Part shown: positions 51,477 to 59,233 of the stretch, piece after piece
Layout of the letters: every line of letters starts with the position of its first letter
Numbering within the stretch: position 1 is the stretch's first letter
Assembly (NCBI RefSeq): GCF_016623495.1
Contig: NZ_JAEHHL010000002.1
Location: 372,001-436,000, forward strand
DNA: 64,000 nucleotides
Source of the DNA: Thermohalobaculum xanthum
GTDB lineage: Bacteria > Pseudomonadota > Alphaproteobacteria > Rhodobacterales > Rhodobacteraceae
Reading direction: 5' to 3'
Notes under the pieces: generated by a model
What the model was told of the DNA's origin: nothing
Seen by the model: the letters and a program-made list of their open reading frames with translations, nothing else
Databases searched by the model: none
Translations under genes and position numbers: made by a program

Positions 51477-52535
51477 TCAAACCGTCGTATGACGCCGCGC
51501 GGTCTCGGCGCCGGGACCGACGCGCATCAGCCGCATCTCGCCGAGACCGCGGATCTCGTGCATGCCGAGATCGGTCAGCGAGAAGTCGTCGATGAGGGCG
51601 GTTTTCATCTCGTCCGGCGCCACGATCGACATCGGGCTGGCAAAGGCCTGAAGCCGCGCCGCCATGTTCACCGCGGGGCCAAAAACGTCGTAGACATATT
51701 TCTGGATGCCCACGACCGAGCCGACCGCCGCGCCAGTGCCCAGACCGATCCGCGCCTCCCACTTGTGCGGGTGGCTCTGGTTGCGGCGCTCGAGATAGCG
51801 GATGAAGCGGATCGCGCATTGCGTGACGGCGCGGGCGTGATCGGGAGAAGGCTCGGGCATCCCCGCCACCGCCATGTAGGCGTCGCCGATGGTCTTGATG
51901 CGCTCGCACCCGTATTGTTCCGAAATGCGATCGAAGGCGGTGAACACGTCGTTGAGCTCGTGCAGCGTCACCGTGGGATCGGTTTGCGCCGCAAAGGCGG
52001 TAAACCCTACGAAATCGAGCATCAGGACCGAGACCGACGGGTAGAGCTGGGGCGTGACCACGCCAAAGCTCTTGAACTCCTCGTAGACCGAGCGCGGCAT
52101 GATGTTGAGCAGCAGGCGCTCGACCCGCTCCTTCTCGCGCTCGAGCTCACGCGTGTTGCGCTCGACCATGCTCGAATAGCTGTCGATCATCGACTCGAGC
52201 TCACGGATACGGGTGACGTTTTGGCACTCGATGACCAACAGGCGCTCGCCCTCCGCTTCCGCGGGCGACACGGCCAGCGCGATCGACAGGGTCCGGCGCT
52301 TGGGCTTGATCGTGATCTCGCCATCGAAGCGGCCTGCCTCGGCGATCGAGGCACGCAATGCGGCGGGGTCGAGGCCGGGAAGCGCCTCGACGGCGTCCGT
52401 TCCGGCCGCGGGCTCGCCGAACCACTCGGCAAAGGCGCCATTGTGGAAGATGAGCTTGAGGTCCCGCTCGCGCGCGATCGCAACGCCCACCCCGATGGCA
52501 CGCAGCAGGCGCTCGTTGATCGCCGTGATGCTCAT
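51477..52535 (-). CDS. Class III adenylate cyclase with N-terminal PAS-like domain
   Basis: A 352-residue cytoplasmic cyclase making cAMP. The first 110 residues resemble a PAS sensor (IARERDLKLIFHNGAFAEWFG), then a coiled coil at about 115-145 leads to the class III domain. Metal-binding D174 (LMLDFVGFTAF) and D218 (KTIGDAYMAVAG), adenine-selecting K214 and D283, and transition-state N290 and R294 (FGPAVNMAARL) are all present, so it should be active and ATP-specific. It begins as TGATG inside the stop of the truncated hemoglobin gene, so the two are translationally coupled. It converges with metA, 6 bp apart. Confidence 0.9.
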   Translation of the reverse strand: MSITAINERLLRAIGVGVAIARERDLKLIFHNGAFAEWFGEPAAGTDAVEALPGLDPAALRASIAEAGRFDGEITIKPKRRTLSIALAVSPAEAEGERLLVIECQNVTRIRELESMIDSYSSMVERNTRELEREKERVERLLLNIMPRSVYEEFKSFGVVTPQLYPSVSVLMLDFVGFTAFAAQTDPTVTLHELNDVFTAFDRISEQYGCERIKTIGDAYMAVAGMPEPSPDHARAVTQCAIRFIRYLERRNQSHPHKWEARIGLGTGAAVGSVVGIQKYVYDVFGPAVNMAARLQAFASPMSIVAPDEMKTALIDDFSLTDLGMHEIRGLGEMRLMRVGPGAETARRHTTV

Positions 52536-52900
52536 CAATCGCCCTTGGTCACGATGGGCGCCCGCCGCGCCTCGATCTCGGACATCACCAGTTGGATGTC
52601 GCCGGGTGCAAAGCCATGCTCGCCCAGGGCTTCGGCCAGGAGCCGCGCCATCTCGTCGTAATCGGCATGGCTAAGATCCAGGGGGGCATGGACCTGCCGC
52701 AGCCGCTCGTCCGAATAGGACGCGGGCCCGCCCAGGATTGCAGAGATGAACTTCGTCTGGTGATCGATCAGGCGCTTCATGTCGACCGACTCGAAATAGT
52801 CGCCGATCTGGTCCGACTCCAAAGCCTTGTCGTAGAATGTCATGACGACACGACTGACAGTTCGGAAGCCACCGCATTTTTCGTAGAGCGTCTTGGACAT
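52535..52900 (-). CDS. Truncated (group 1-like) hemoglobin coupled to a cyclase
   Basis: A 121-residue 2-on-2 hemoglobin. The B-helix reads VVMTFYDKAL with the aromatic B10 position, the E-helix DMKRLIDHQTKFISAILGGP is typical for group 1, and the proximal heme-ligand histidine is H71 in LRQVHAPLDLSHADYDE. These proteins bind oxygen, nitric oxide or carbon monoxide. GGGAGA stands before ATG 52900; the longer open frame upstream crosses the neighbouring divergent gene. The stop overlaps the cyclase start by one base, suggesting that heme-ligand state is passed to the cyclase. Stand-alone nitric oxide detoxification is the alternative. Confidence 0.88.
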   Translation of the reverse strand: MSKTLYEKCGGFRTVSRVVMTFYDKALESDQIGDYFESVDMKRLIDHQTKFISAILGGPASYSDERLRQVHAPLDLSHADYDEMARLLAEALGEHGFAPGDIQLVMSEIEARRAPIVTKGD

Positions 52901-52943
52901 GCAGTCTCCCGCAAGCTCGCCGAGACATTGGGAGCCCGGAAAA

Positions 52944-52972
52944 CAATAATCCTTGATGCTTGCGAAAGCCAA
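52944..52972 (-). promoter_or_regulatory. Candidate promoter of the hemoglobin-cyclase operon
   Basis: On the minus strand TTGGCT (52967-52972) and TTATTG (52944-52949) are 17 bp apart, 44 bp before the hemoglobin ATG. It is the most AT-rich patch of the divergent region. Confidence 0.4.
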
Positions 52973-53045
52973 GCGCGATCCCCCGGAGCCCTTGCACGGC
53001 AGCCCGGAGACCCTAGTTGGGATCGGTGAGTTGACGGAGAGCCAG

Positions 53046-54026
53046 ATGCGCCGACGCGAATTCATGGCAGGTGCCTGCGCAACGGCCCTCGTGTCGGGCT
53101 GTGCGCCGCCGTATGCCACGGACGCGGCCGAGCGCGCCTTTCCCCCGATCGGCGATTTCGTCGAGGTCGAGGGGCTGCGGATCCATGCCTGGCAGTCGGG
53201 GCCGCGCTCGGGCACGCCCGTGGTCCTGGTTCACGGTGCCAGCGGCAACCTGCGCGACTGGACCTTCTCGATCGCGCCCGAGATCGCGCAGACGCACCGC
53301 GTCATCGCCTTCGACCGTCCCGGGTTCGGGTATTCCGACCGGCCGCAAACCGATGATGCTGCCGACCCGTCCGTCCAGGCCGCGATCCTGCGCGCGGCCT
53401 CGCAGAAGCTGGGCGCCGAACGGCCCGTGGTGGTCGGCCATAGCTGGGGCGGCGCGCTTGCGATGGCCTGGGCGATGGACGCCCCGGCCGAGACGACGGG
53501 CATCGCCTCGGTCTCGGGCGTCACGATGCCCTACACCGGCGTTGCGCGGGTGTTCGAAGCGCTCGGGATGTCTGGCGCAGTGGCCTGGCTCTATACCGAG
53601 TACATGAAATCCGTCGCGGAAGACGGCGGGATCGAGCGTTTCATCGACCGCGTCTTCCGGCCGCAGCAGCCGCCAGAGGGTTACCTCGATTATGTCGGCG
53701 CGCCGCTGGCCCTGCGCAAGGCGACGCTCGCGGCCAACGCCGACGACATCGCCGCCCTCAACGCGGCGCTGCGCCGAATGGCGCCCGGATACGGTGACCT
53801 GGCCATGCCGGTCGAGGTGATCCACGGGCAGGAGGATTTCATCGATCCCGAACGCCAGTCGATTGCCCTGTCCAAGGCGTTGCCACGGGCTCGCCTGACA
53901 CTGCTCGATGACGTCGGCCACATGGCCCATCATGCCGCGCCCGGCACCCTGATCGAGGCGATTGCACGCATTGAAGCCGCGTCGCGAACCGACGGCACCC
54001 TCGACGCGGACGCCCGCCGCGCCTAG
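53046..54026 (+). CDS. Tat-exported lipoprotein alpha/beta hydrolase
   Basis: A 326-residue alpha/beta hydrolase. The N-terminus MRRREFMAGACATALVSGC combines a twin-arginine-like motif with a lipobox (LVSGC), so the mature enzyme is probably a lipid-anchored periplasmic protein folded before export. The catalytic nucleophile is the serine of VVGHSWGGALA, the acid in IHGQEDFIDP and the base in DDVGHMAHH. The oxyanion region VVLVHGASGNLRDW is typical. ATG 53046 is set by the signal; earlier in-frame starts would bury it. The substrate could be an ester, epoxide or lactone; none can be chosen. Confidence 0.85.
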   Translation: MRRREFMAGACATALVSGCAPPYATDAAERAFPPIGDFVEVEGLRIHAWQSGPRSGTPVVLVHGASGNLRDWTFSIAPEIAQTHRVIAFDRPGFGYSDRPQTDDAADPSVQAAILRAASQKLGAERPVVVGHSWGGALAMAWAMDAPAETTGIASVSGVTMPYTGVARVFEALGMSGAVAWLYTEYMKSVAEDGGIERFIDRVFRPQQPPEGYLDYVGAPLALRKATLAANADDIAALNAALRRMAPGYGDLAMPVEVIHGQEDFIDPERQSIALSKALPRARLTLLDDVGHMAHHAAPGTLIEAIARIEAASRTDGTLDADARRA

Positions 54027-54066
54027 GCTCGTGGTCCGACACGGAAGCTGAGCGCGAGGGAAAAGG

Positions 54067-54960
54067 ATGGGTGACGAGGTTTTCGCCAAGCCATTCGATG
54101 GTGCCATTTCGGCCTATTACGGCGATGGTTTTCCGGCGCCGCTGCGCCGGCGCATCAGGGATGCGAAGAAGGGCGAGATCCTCGCGGACAGCTACCCGCA
54201 CGAGAGTCGAATGGACAGCAAGGCCTACGAGAAGAGGATGGCCGAGCTCCAGATCGAGCTGGTGAAACTCCAGTACTGGGCCCGCGCGTCAGGCGCGCGC
54301 ATCGCCGTGGTATTCGAGGGGCGCGATGCCGCCGGCAAGGGCGGTTCGATCAAGCGCTTTACCGAGAACCTCAACCCCCGCGGCGCCCGCGTGGTCGCGC
54401 TTTCCAAACCCTCGGATATCGAACGCGGTCAGTGGTACTTCCAGCGCTACATCCAGCACCTGCCCGGCCCCGGCGAGATCGTGCTGTTCGATCGCAGCTG
54501 GTACAACCGCGCGGTCGTCGAGCGCGTCTTCGGCTTTTCCAGCGACGAGGAGCGCGCGCTCTTCTACGAGCAGGTCAACGAGTTCGAGCACATGCTGGTG
54601 AAGGACGGCATCCGGTTCTTCAAGATATGGCTGACGGTGAGCCGCGCCGAGCAGATGCGCCGGATGCTGGCGCGCGAGGCCGACCCGCTGAAGCAGTGGA
54701 AGCTCTCGACGATCGATGTCGAGGGCTTGCGCAGGTGGAATGACTACTCGGTGGCGATCACGGACATGTTCCGCCACACCCACAGTGTTCATGCGCCCTG
54801 GCACGTCGTGCGCGCCGATGACAAGCGCCGGGCGCGGATCGCGACCCAGCAGGTCGTGCTGAGCGCCATCGAGTACGAGCACCGCGACAAGGACGTCGCC
54901 CAACGTCCCGACTCCGCGATCGTGGCGGGTCCCGAGATCATGCCTGCAGGGGAAAGCTGA
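54067..54960 (+). CDS. ppk2: Polyphosphate kinase 2 (PPK2 class I type)
   Basis: A 297-residue kinase that moves phosphate between polyphosphate and nucleoside diphosphates. Walker A GRDAAGKGG, lid-region arginines in NLNPRGARVVAL, and Walker B FDRSWYNRAVVERVFGF are the PPK2 hallmarks. The single-domain length of about 300 fits class I, which converts NDPs to NTPs. GAGGGAAAAGG leads into ATG 54067. It lies 40 bp after the hydrolase gene. Confidence 0.93.
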   Translation: MGDEVFAKPFDGAISAYYGDGFPAPLRRRIRDAKKGEILADSYPHESRMDSKAYEKRMAELQIELVKLQYWARASGARIAVVFEGRDAAGKGGSIKRFTENLNPRGARVVALSKPSDIERGQWYFQRYIQHLPGPGEIVLFDRSWYNRAVVERVFGFSSDEERALFYEQVNEFEHMLVKDGIRFFKIWLTVSRAEQMRRMLAREADPLKQWKLSTIDVEGLRRWNDYSVAITDMFRHTHSVHAPWHVVRADDKRRARIATQQVVLSAIEYEHRDKDVAQRPDSAIVAGPEIMPAGES

Positions 54961-55034
54961 CGGGTCAGGCCTTGATCGCGCCGCAAGACGTGGCCACATC
55001 AGCCTCCCCAGAACCCCAGGCGCAAGGACCCCGC

Positions 55035-55484
55035 ATGGGACTTCCCGATCCCGACCGCGACCCGCAATTCTACGCCGGCGTGCCGCTTCGGCGATTCTTT
55101 GCCTTCGTGGTCGACACGATCGTGACGCTGGTGATCATGTCCGCCGTGGGCATGGTCATCGCGCTGCTGGGGGTCCTTACCCTCGGGGTCGGCTTTCTCG
55201 CGATGCCGCCGGCATTCGCGCTCGTCGCGTTCCTCTACCGGTTCACCATGTTGCGCGAGCGCTCGGCCACGCTGGGCATGTTGCTTGCGGGCATCGAGCT
55301 GCGCGGGCCGACCGGCGCACGTCTGGACGGGCCGCTCGCCGCGGTGCACACGCTCGCCTTCCTCGCGACCCTATTCATTCCAATTCTGCTGCTCATCGGG
55401 GCCGCGCTGATGGTGTTCAATCCACGCCGCCAGATGCTGCACGACCTGCCGCTGGGCACGGCCATGATCAACAGGCCCGAGTAA
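55035..55484 (+). CDS. RDD family membrane protein
   Basis: A 149-residue protein with three hydrophobic segments, about residues 24-48, 52-68 and 102-128. The N-terminal RRFFAFVVDTIVT carries the arginine-aspartate-aspartate-like signature of RDD proteins, and RSATLGMLLAGIELRG is the conserved loop. RDD proteins are implicated in ion exchange or membrane processes, with no firm role. ATG 55035 with AAGGA upstream is preferred over a TTG 63 bp earlier. It follows ppk2 by 74 bp. Confidence 0.8.
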   Translation: MGLPDPDRDPQFYAGVPLRRFFAFVVDTIVTLVIMSAVGMVIALLGVLTLGVGFLAMPPAFALVAFLYRFTMLRERSATLGMLLAGIELRGPTGARLDGPLAAVHTLAFLATLFIPILLLIGAALMVFNPRRQMLHDLPLGTAMINRPE

Positions 55485-55601
55485 GCCCCGGCGCAAAGCC
55501 ACACTCCGGATTTCTGGCTTGCCGCCGTGGATTTCCGCCGATGACAGCGCGTCATTCGATGTTATCGTGGGAGGCGGAGGAATGGCTCGGATCGGGTACC
55601 G

Positions 55602-56402
55602 ATGTCGCACCACGAAAGCGCACTGAAGGCACAATTCTATCTCACCGCGCCCCAGCCCTGCGCCTACCTGAGCGGGCGAGAGGAGCGGAAGGTCTTCACG
55701 ACCCTGCAGGGCACGAACGCGGTGGCGGTGAACAACGCGCTGTCGCTGCGTGGCTTTCGCCGCTCGCAGTCGGTGATCTACCGCCCTGCCTGCGTCGGAT
55801 GCTCGGCCTGCATGTCGATCCGCATCCCGGTCGACGCCTTCCGGCCGTCACGCGCCCAGCGCCGCACGATTTCACGCAATGCCGACCTCGAGCGCCGCAC
55901 CTGCGAGGCGTGGGCGACCGAGACGCAGTTTCGCCTGTTCCGGCGCTATCTCGACAGTCGCCACGCCGATGGAGGCATGGCGGATATGGACGCCTTCGAC
56001 TACGCGTCGATGGTGGATGAGACACCCGTCAACTCGACCGTGGTCGAGTATTGCCGGCCGGATCCCGCGAGCGGCGCCACGTCACTGTTGGCGGCGTGCT
56101 TGTCCGACATCCTCGCCGACGGCCTGTCGATGGTCTACTCGTTCTTCGAGCCCGGCGAGACGGCGCGAAGCCTCGGCAGCTACATGATCCTCGACCATAT
56201 CAACCTGGCGCGAGAGATGGGGCTGCCCTTCGTCTACCTGGGCTACTGGGTCTCCGAGAGCCCGAAGATGCACTACAAGGTCGGGTATCGCCCGTTCGAA
56301 CTGTGCGACGGCACCAACTGGCGCCGTTTCCCGAGCGTCGACGAGTTCCGCACATGGCGCGCCGCGCGCTTCACGGCATCGCGCGACCCGTTGGTCGACT
56401 GA
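55602..56402 (+). CDS. bpt: Aspartate/glutamate leucyltransferase Bpt (arginyltransferase family)
   Basis: Adds leucine from leucyl-tRNA to proteins with N-terminal aspartate or glutamate, marking them for ClpAP degradation by the N-end rule. 266 residues. APQPCAYLSGREERKVFTTL and the cysteine motif RPACVGCSACMSIRIPVDAF are the family's N-terminal block; YLGYWVSESPKMHYKVGYRPFE and LCDGTNWRRF close the catalytic C-terminus. The start ATG 55602 gives the standard length. The gene is followed by a convergent Cache protein gene 39 bp away. Confidence 0.93.
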   Translation: MSHHESALKAQFYLTAPQPCAYLSGREERKVFTTLQGTNAVAVNNALSLRGFRRSQSVIYRPACVGCSACMSIRIPVDAFRPSRAQRRTISRNADLERRTCEAWATETQFRLFRRYLDSRHADGGMADMDAFDYASMVDETPVNSTVVEYCRPDPASGATSLLAACLSDILADGLSMVYSFFEPGETARSLGSYMILDHINLAREMGLPFVYLGYWVSESPKMHYKVGYRPFELCDGTNWRRFPSVDEFRTWRAARFTASRDPLVD

Positions 56403-56441
56403 CCCGCCGAGCTTCGGGCTCACCAGAATTTGCCGTGCGCG

Positions 56442-57038
56442 TCACTGACTGGGGCGCTGCGCCTTGAGCACGTCGAGGTCGATACCAAAGGTGACCGCGC
56501 CGATCGGCTCGCCCGAAGCGGGATCGACCACCGTCATGCTCACCTGCGTCTGGTATTTCTGGGTGCTGTCGTCGAACTCGATCTCGCTGACATGCACCGC
56601 GCCAGGCCCCTTCAGGAAGGTCTCCTGGTACTTCGCCTCGTCGCCCTGGTAATAATCAGAGGTCGGATCGCTGATCGCGACGTTAAGCCCGTATTTGTCC
56701 ATCACGATGATCTCGGTGATCACCCCGTTGGACAGTTCGCGCCGATCGCGAACGATGACCGAAGCCTGCCGGTCGAGGAGGTCGAAAATCATCGGGCCCC
56801 GGCCGTTCTCGGCAATCCATGTCTCGTCGAGGAACTTGATCTTGCCGGCGCGGATGCCGTCGTTCTTCTCATTTTGCTCGTTGAGCGCGTAGACGATGAC
56901 CGGATCGGTGATCCACGTCTGAAGGTCGCCCTCGGCAACGCGCTTCACGTCGTCTGCGAAGTCCGGAACACTCTGCGCCATTGCGCCCGATGTTCCGAGG
57001 AGAAGAACCGCGAGCGCGGCGGCGGTCGATGCTTTCAT
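56442..57038 (-). CDS. Stand-alone periplasmic single-Cache domain protein
   Basis: A 198-residue exported protein: signal peptide AAALAVLLLGTSGAMA, then one PDC/Cache sensor domain. The domain shows VYALNEQNEKN, DETWIAENGRGPMIFDLL, SVIVRDRRELSNGVITEIIVMDKYGLNVAIS with the conserved DPTSDYYQGDEAKYQETFLKG, and VSMTVVDPASGEPIGAVTFGIDLD. No transmembrane tail, kinase or cyclase is attached. It may bind a small ligand and report to a partner. It is divergent from a diguanylate cyclase across 340 bp, so the two could form a split sensor. Confidence 0.82.
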   Translation of the reverse strand: MKASTAAALAVLLLGTSGAMAQSVPDFADDVKRVAEGDLQTWITDPVIVYALNEQNEKNDGIRAGKIKFLDETWIAENGRGPMIFDLLDRQASVIVRDRRELSNGVITEIIVMDKYGLNVAISDPTSDYYQGDEAKYQETFLKGPGAVHVSEIEFDDSTQKYQTQVSMTVVDPASGEPIGAVTFGIDLDVLKAQRPSQ

Positions 57039-57378
57039 GATCGGCTCCAGCAACAAGCTTCCCGCACGGCTTGCAGCGGACTTGTCCGCACCGCGCCCCG
57101 GAGGAGCCGACCGGGTTGCCGGGCGCCGATCGCCTGCCGTGCTTGCCGTCAGAGACTCGAACGCGACGGGATGGACTCCCGCATCTTCCGACTTTGTCAT
57201 CTTCCCAGCGTCTCCCTCGCAACGGATCCTACGCATCTTCAAAACATCTGTCGACATTTTGGTCTGTTTCAGGCGGCGCGCGGGCGTGATGAAGGCGCCG
57301 GGGCTGCCGGAGGCCCGGGTCATCTTTCGTAAAGAGATTGATCGTAGCCTGCGACGCCGATCCGGTCGGGATTCTCGC
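57039..57378. other. 340-bp divergent region between Cache protein and diguanylate cyclase
   Basis: It must carry both promoters, but I see no convincing -35/-10 pair. AT-richer patches lie at about 57236-57270 and 57320-57345. The diguanylate cyclase frame stays open leftward through most of the region, so its true start could be an ATG at 57289 rather than 57379; the upstream part looks unlike protein. No inverted repeat longer than 6 bp stood out. Confidence 0.5.
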
Positions 57379-58551
57379 ATGATGCACGCATCGCAACTAT
57401 CGCGCCGAATGGTCCGCGGCTTTGCCGCGGCCCTCGCGCTGATCGCAGGCGTGCATGTCATCAGTTTCGCCGCCGGCTCGATGCTCGACGCCGACGAGCG
57501 CGCAAGGCTGTCCGAGCACGCAACGCTCGACCGCGCGGGAAGCCTCGTCGCCCGCGTGGCATTGCTTGCTAGCGAGATGACCGGGGCCGGCGCAGCGGAC
57601 CTGCGCGAGAGATTGCGGAACACCACCGCGGAACTGGAGGATTTGTCGAGCAGACTGCCCGGTCCGGCGGCGGCGCAACTGGCTGAGCTTGCCGCATCAT
57701 CGCTTGCGCTGAGCGCGGCGCAGCCCGGCGCTTCGCCGACTTCGACCGGCACCGTTCTGCGCGCGCAGGCGATCGACGCGCTCGCGAACCTCGACGCCGC
57801 GGCAACACGCGCGGCCGAGGCGGCAGGGCATGCCGGCGCCCGGGCCGAGCGGATGGAGGCGGTCGGGCTCCTTTCTGTCCTCGCCGCGGTGGGGGTGGTC
57901 GCCGTCGCGATCCTGCGGCCCCTCCTGAGCGAAGTGATGCGCGTCACCCGTGCGCTCGAGGAAGCGCGCGAGCAGCTTGCCCATTCGGCGCTGCACGACC
58001 ATCTGACGGGACTTCCGAACCGCCGCTACGTCGAGGAGCATCTGCGCCGGACCCTGGCGGCGGCAAGCCGCAGCGGTGAGATGGTAGCCGTCCTCCAGAT
58101 CGATCTCGATGGGTTCAAGCAGATCAATGACCGCTTCGGACATGCGGTGGGCGATTCGGTCCTGGTGGCCGTCGCCCGACGCATGTCGTCGGTCATCCGC
58201 CGCGCCGATTTTCTTGGCCGCATCGGCGGGGACGAATTTGTCGTGGTCGCGACCGAGGCACGCAATCCGCGCGGGCTCGCGAACCTTGCGCGGCGATTGA
58301 CGCAGATCCTGAGCCAGCCGATCGAGGTCGATGCAGTCTCCTGCACGCTCGGCGCATCTGTCGGCATCGCGCTGTCTCCGCCGCTCGATGCGGAACCGGA
58401 GCGTTTGCTTAGCCAGGCCGACGCAGCCCTCTATGCCGCCAAGGCCGAGGGGCGGGGCCTCTTCCGGTTTCACCCGGACGCACAGGTTTTCCTCGATGTG
58501 CACTATCCAAAGATGGCGCCAGCCATCGTGAGAGGAATGCGCGCGGTCTGA
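57379..58551 (+). CDS. Membrane-anchored diguanylate cyclase (GGDEF)
   Basis: Makes cyclic di-GMP. 390 residues: membrane helix at about 12-33, a periplasmic helical domain rich in alanine and leucine to about 160, second helix at about 162-182, a short linker, then a GGDEF domain. The active site is RIGGDEFVVV with GGDEF at 283-287, and R274xxD277 placed five residues earlier forms the product-inhibition site. LHDHLTGLPNRRYVEEHL marks the domain start. No EAL domain follows. The periplasmic part is not a Cache fold, unlike the divergent neighbour. Start uncertain, see the intergenic entry. Confidence 0.88.
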   Translation: MMHASQLSRRMVRGFAAALALIAGVHVISFAAGSMLDADERARLSEHATLDRAGSLVARVALLASEMTGAGAADLRERLRNTTAELEDLSSRLPGPAAAQLAELAASSLALSAAQPGASPTSTGTVLRAQAIDALANLDAAATRAAEAAGHAGARAERMEAVGLLSVLAAVGVVAVAILRPLLSEVMRVTRALEEAREQLAHSALHDHLTGLPNRRYVEEHLRRTLAAASRSGEMVAVLQIDLDGFKQINDRFGHAVGDSVLVAVARRMSSVIRRADFLGRIGGDEFVVVATEARNPRGLANLARRLTQILSQPIEVDAVSCTLGASVGIALSPPLDAEPERLLSQADAALYAAKAEGRGLFRFHPDAQVFLDVHYPKMAPAIVRGMRAV

Positions 58552-58602
58552 CAGCCCCGGCAAAGCCTCGCCCACCGTGGCGTGCGGCCAGATCACGAGG
58601 CG

Positions 58603-59175
58603 TTACCGAGGGTCGATCCGGCAATAGCGCGTTGTCATGGTGTAGTCTTTTCGCGGCCCTGCAACGATCCAGTGGCTGGTCCAGCTCTCGGCTGCAAAAG
58701 AATAATTCACCTCGTAGCGATCCGCTCCGCACAGGTGCAGCCCCTGCGGCGCGGCAAGCCGAAACGAATGGAAAGGACGCCCGTCGTCATAGGCGACATG
58801 GATCGCACCATCGGAGGCAAAGCCCCAGAAGGTCGTCCGGCCCGCAGCAAAGTCGCGCCCCGCGAAACGAAGGACGCCACTCTCGCTGCAGACCAGAACC
58901 TCGTCCGGCCCCGCATCCGGCGGCCCAGATGCGTTGCCCGGCCCGCTCGCGGGCCCGCGCGGCGACGGCGGCCAGTCGATCGGCCCGGGACCGGCACCAG
59001 ACGATGACGGGTCGCGAGAGGCGTCACGCAGACCCTCGGCCGCCGGCGCGGCCGTGAATTCCGCCTCACCCCAGAATTCGCCGAACGCCCCCGCAACATG
59101 GTCGTCGATCAGACGAACCATCTGCCAGCGTCCAAGGAAATAGGCGGCGGTCGCCAGTCCGGTTGCCTCGCTCAT
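58603..59175 (-). CDS. DUF6314 family protein
   Basis: A 190-residue protein of DUF6314. The opening FLGRWQMVRLIDDH, the beta-strand rich core RTTFWGFASDGAIHVAYDDGRPFHSFRL and the tail IVAGPRKDYTMTTRYCRI fit what I recall of the family. A proline/glycine-rich insertion occupies about residues 60-90. No function is known. It is read divergently from purB with only 58 bp between the start codons, so the purB promoter must overlap this gene's 5' end. Confidence 0.75.
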   Translation of the reverse strand: MSEATGLATAAYFLGRWQMVRLIDDHVAGAFGEFWGEAEFTAAPAAEGLRDASRDPSSSGAGPGPIDWPPSPRGPASGPGNASGPPDAGPDEVLVCSESGVLRFAGRDFAAGRTTFWGFASDGAIHVAYDDGRPFHSFRLAAPQGLHLCGADRYEVNYSFAAESWTSHWIVAGPRKDYTMTTRYCRIDPR

Positions 59176-59233
59176 GGCCGTCTGCTACCCCACGCCGCGC
59201 ATCCCCCGCAATGTCGTCGAGGACCGGCCAAAG

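Noticed and set aside
57037-57378. N-terminal extension of the diguanylate cyclase into the divergent region
   Set aside because: The open frame has no protein-like composition and would overlap the start of the divergent Cache gene; membrane helix 1 follows ATG 57379 naturally.
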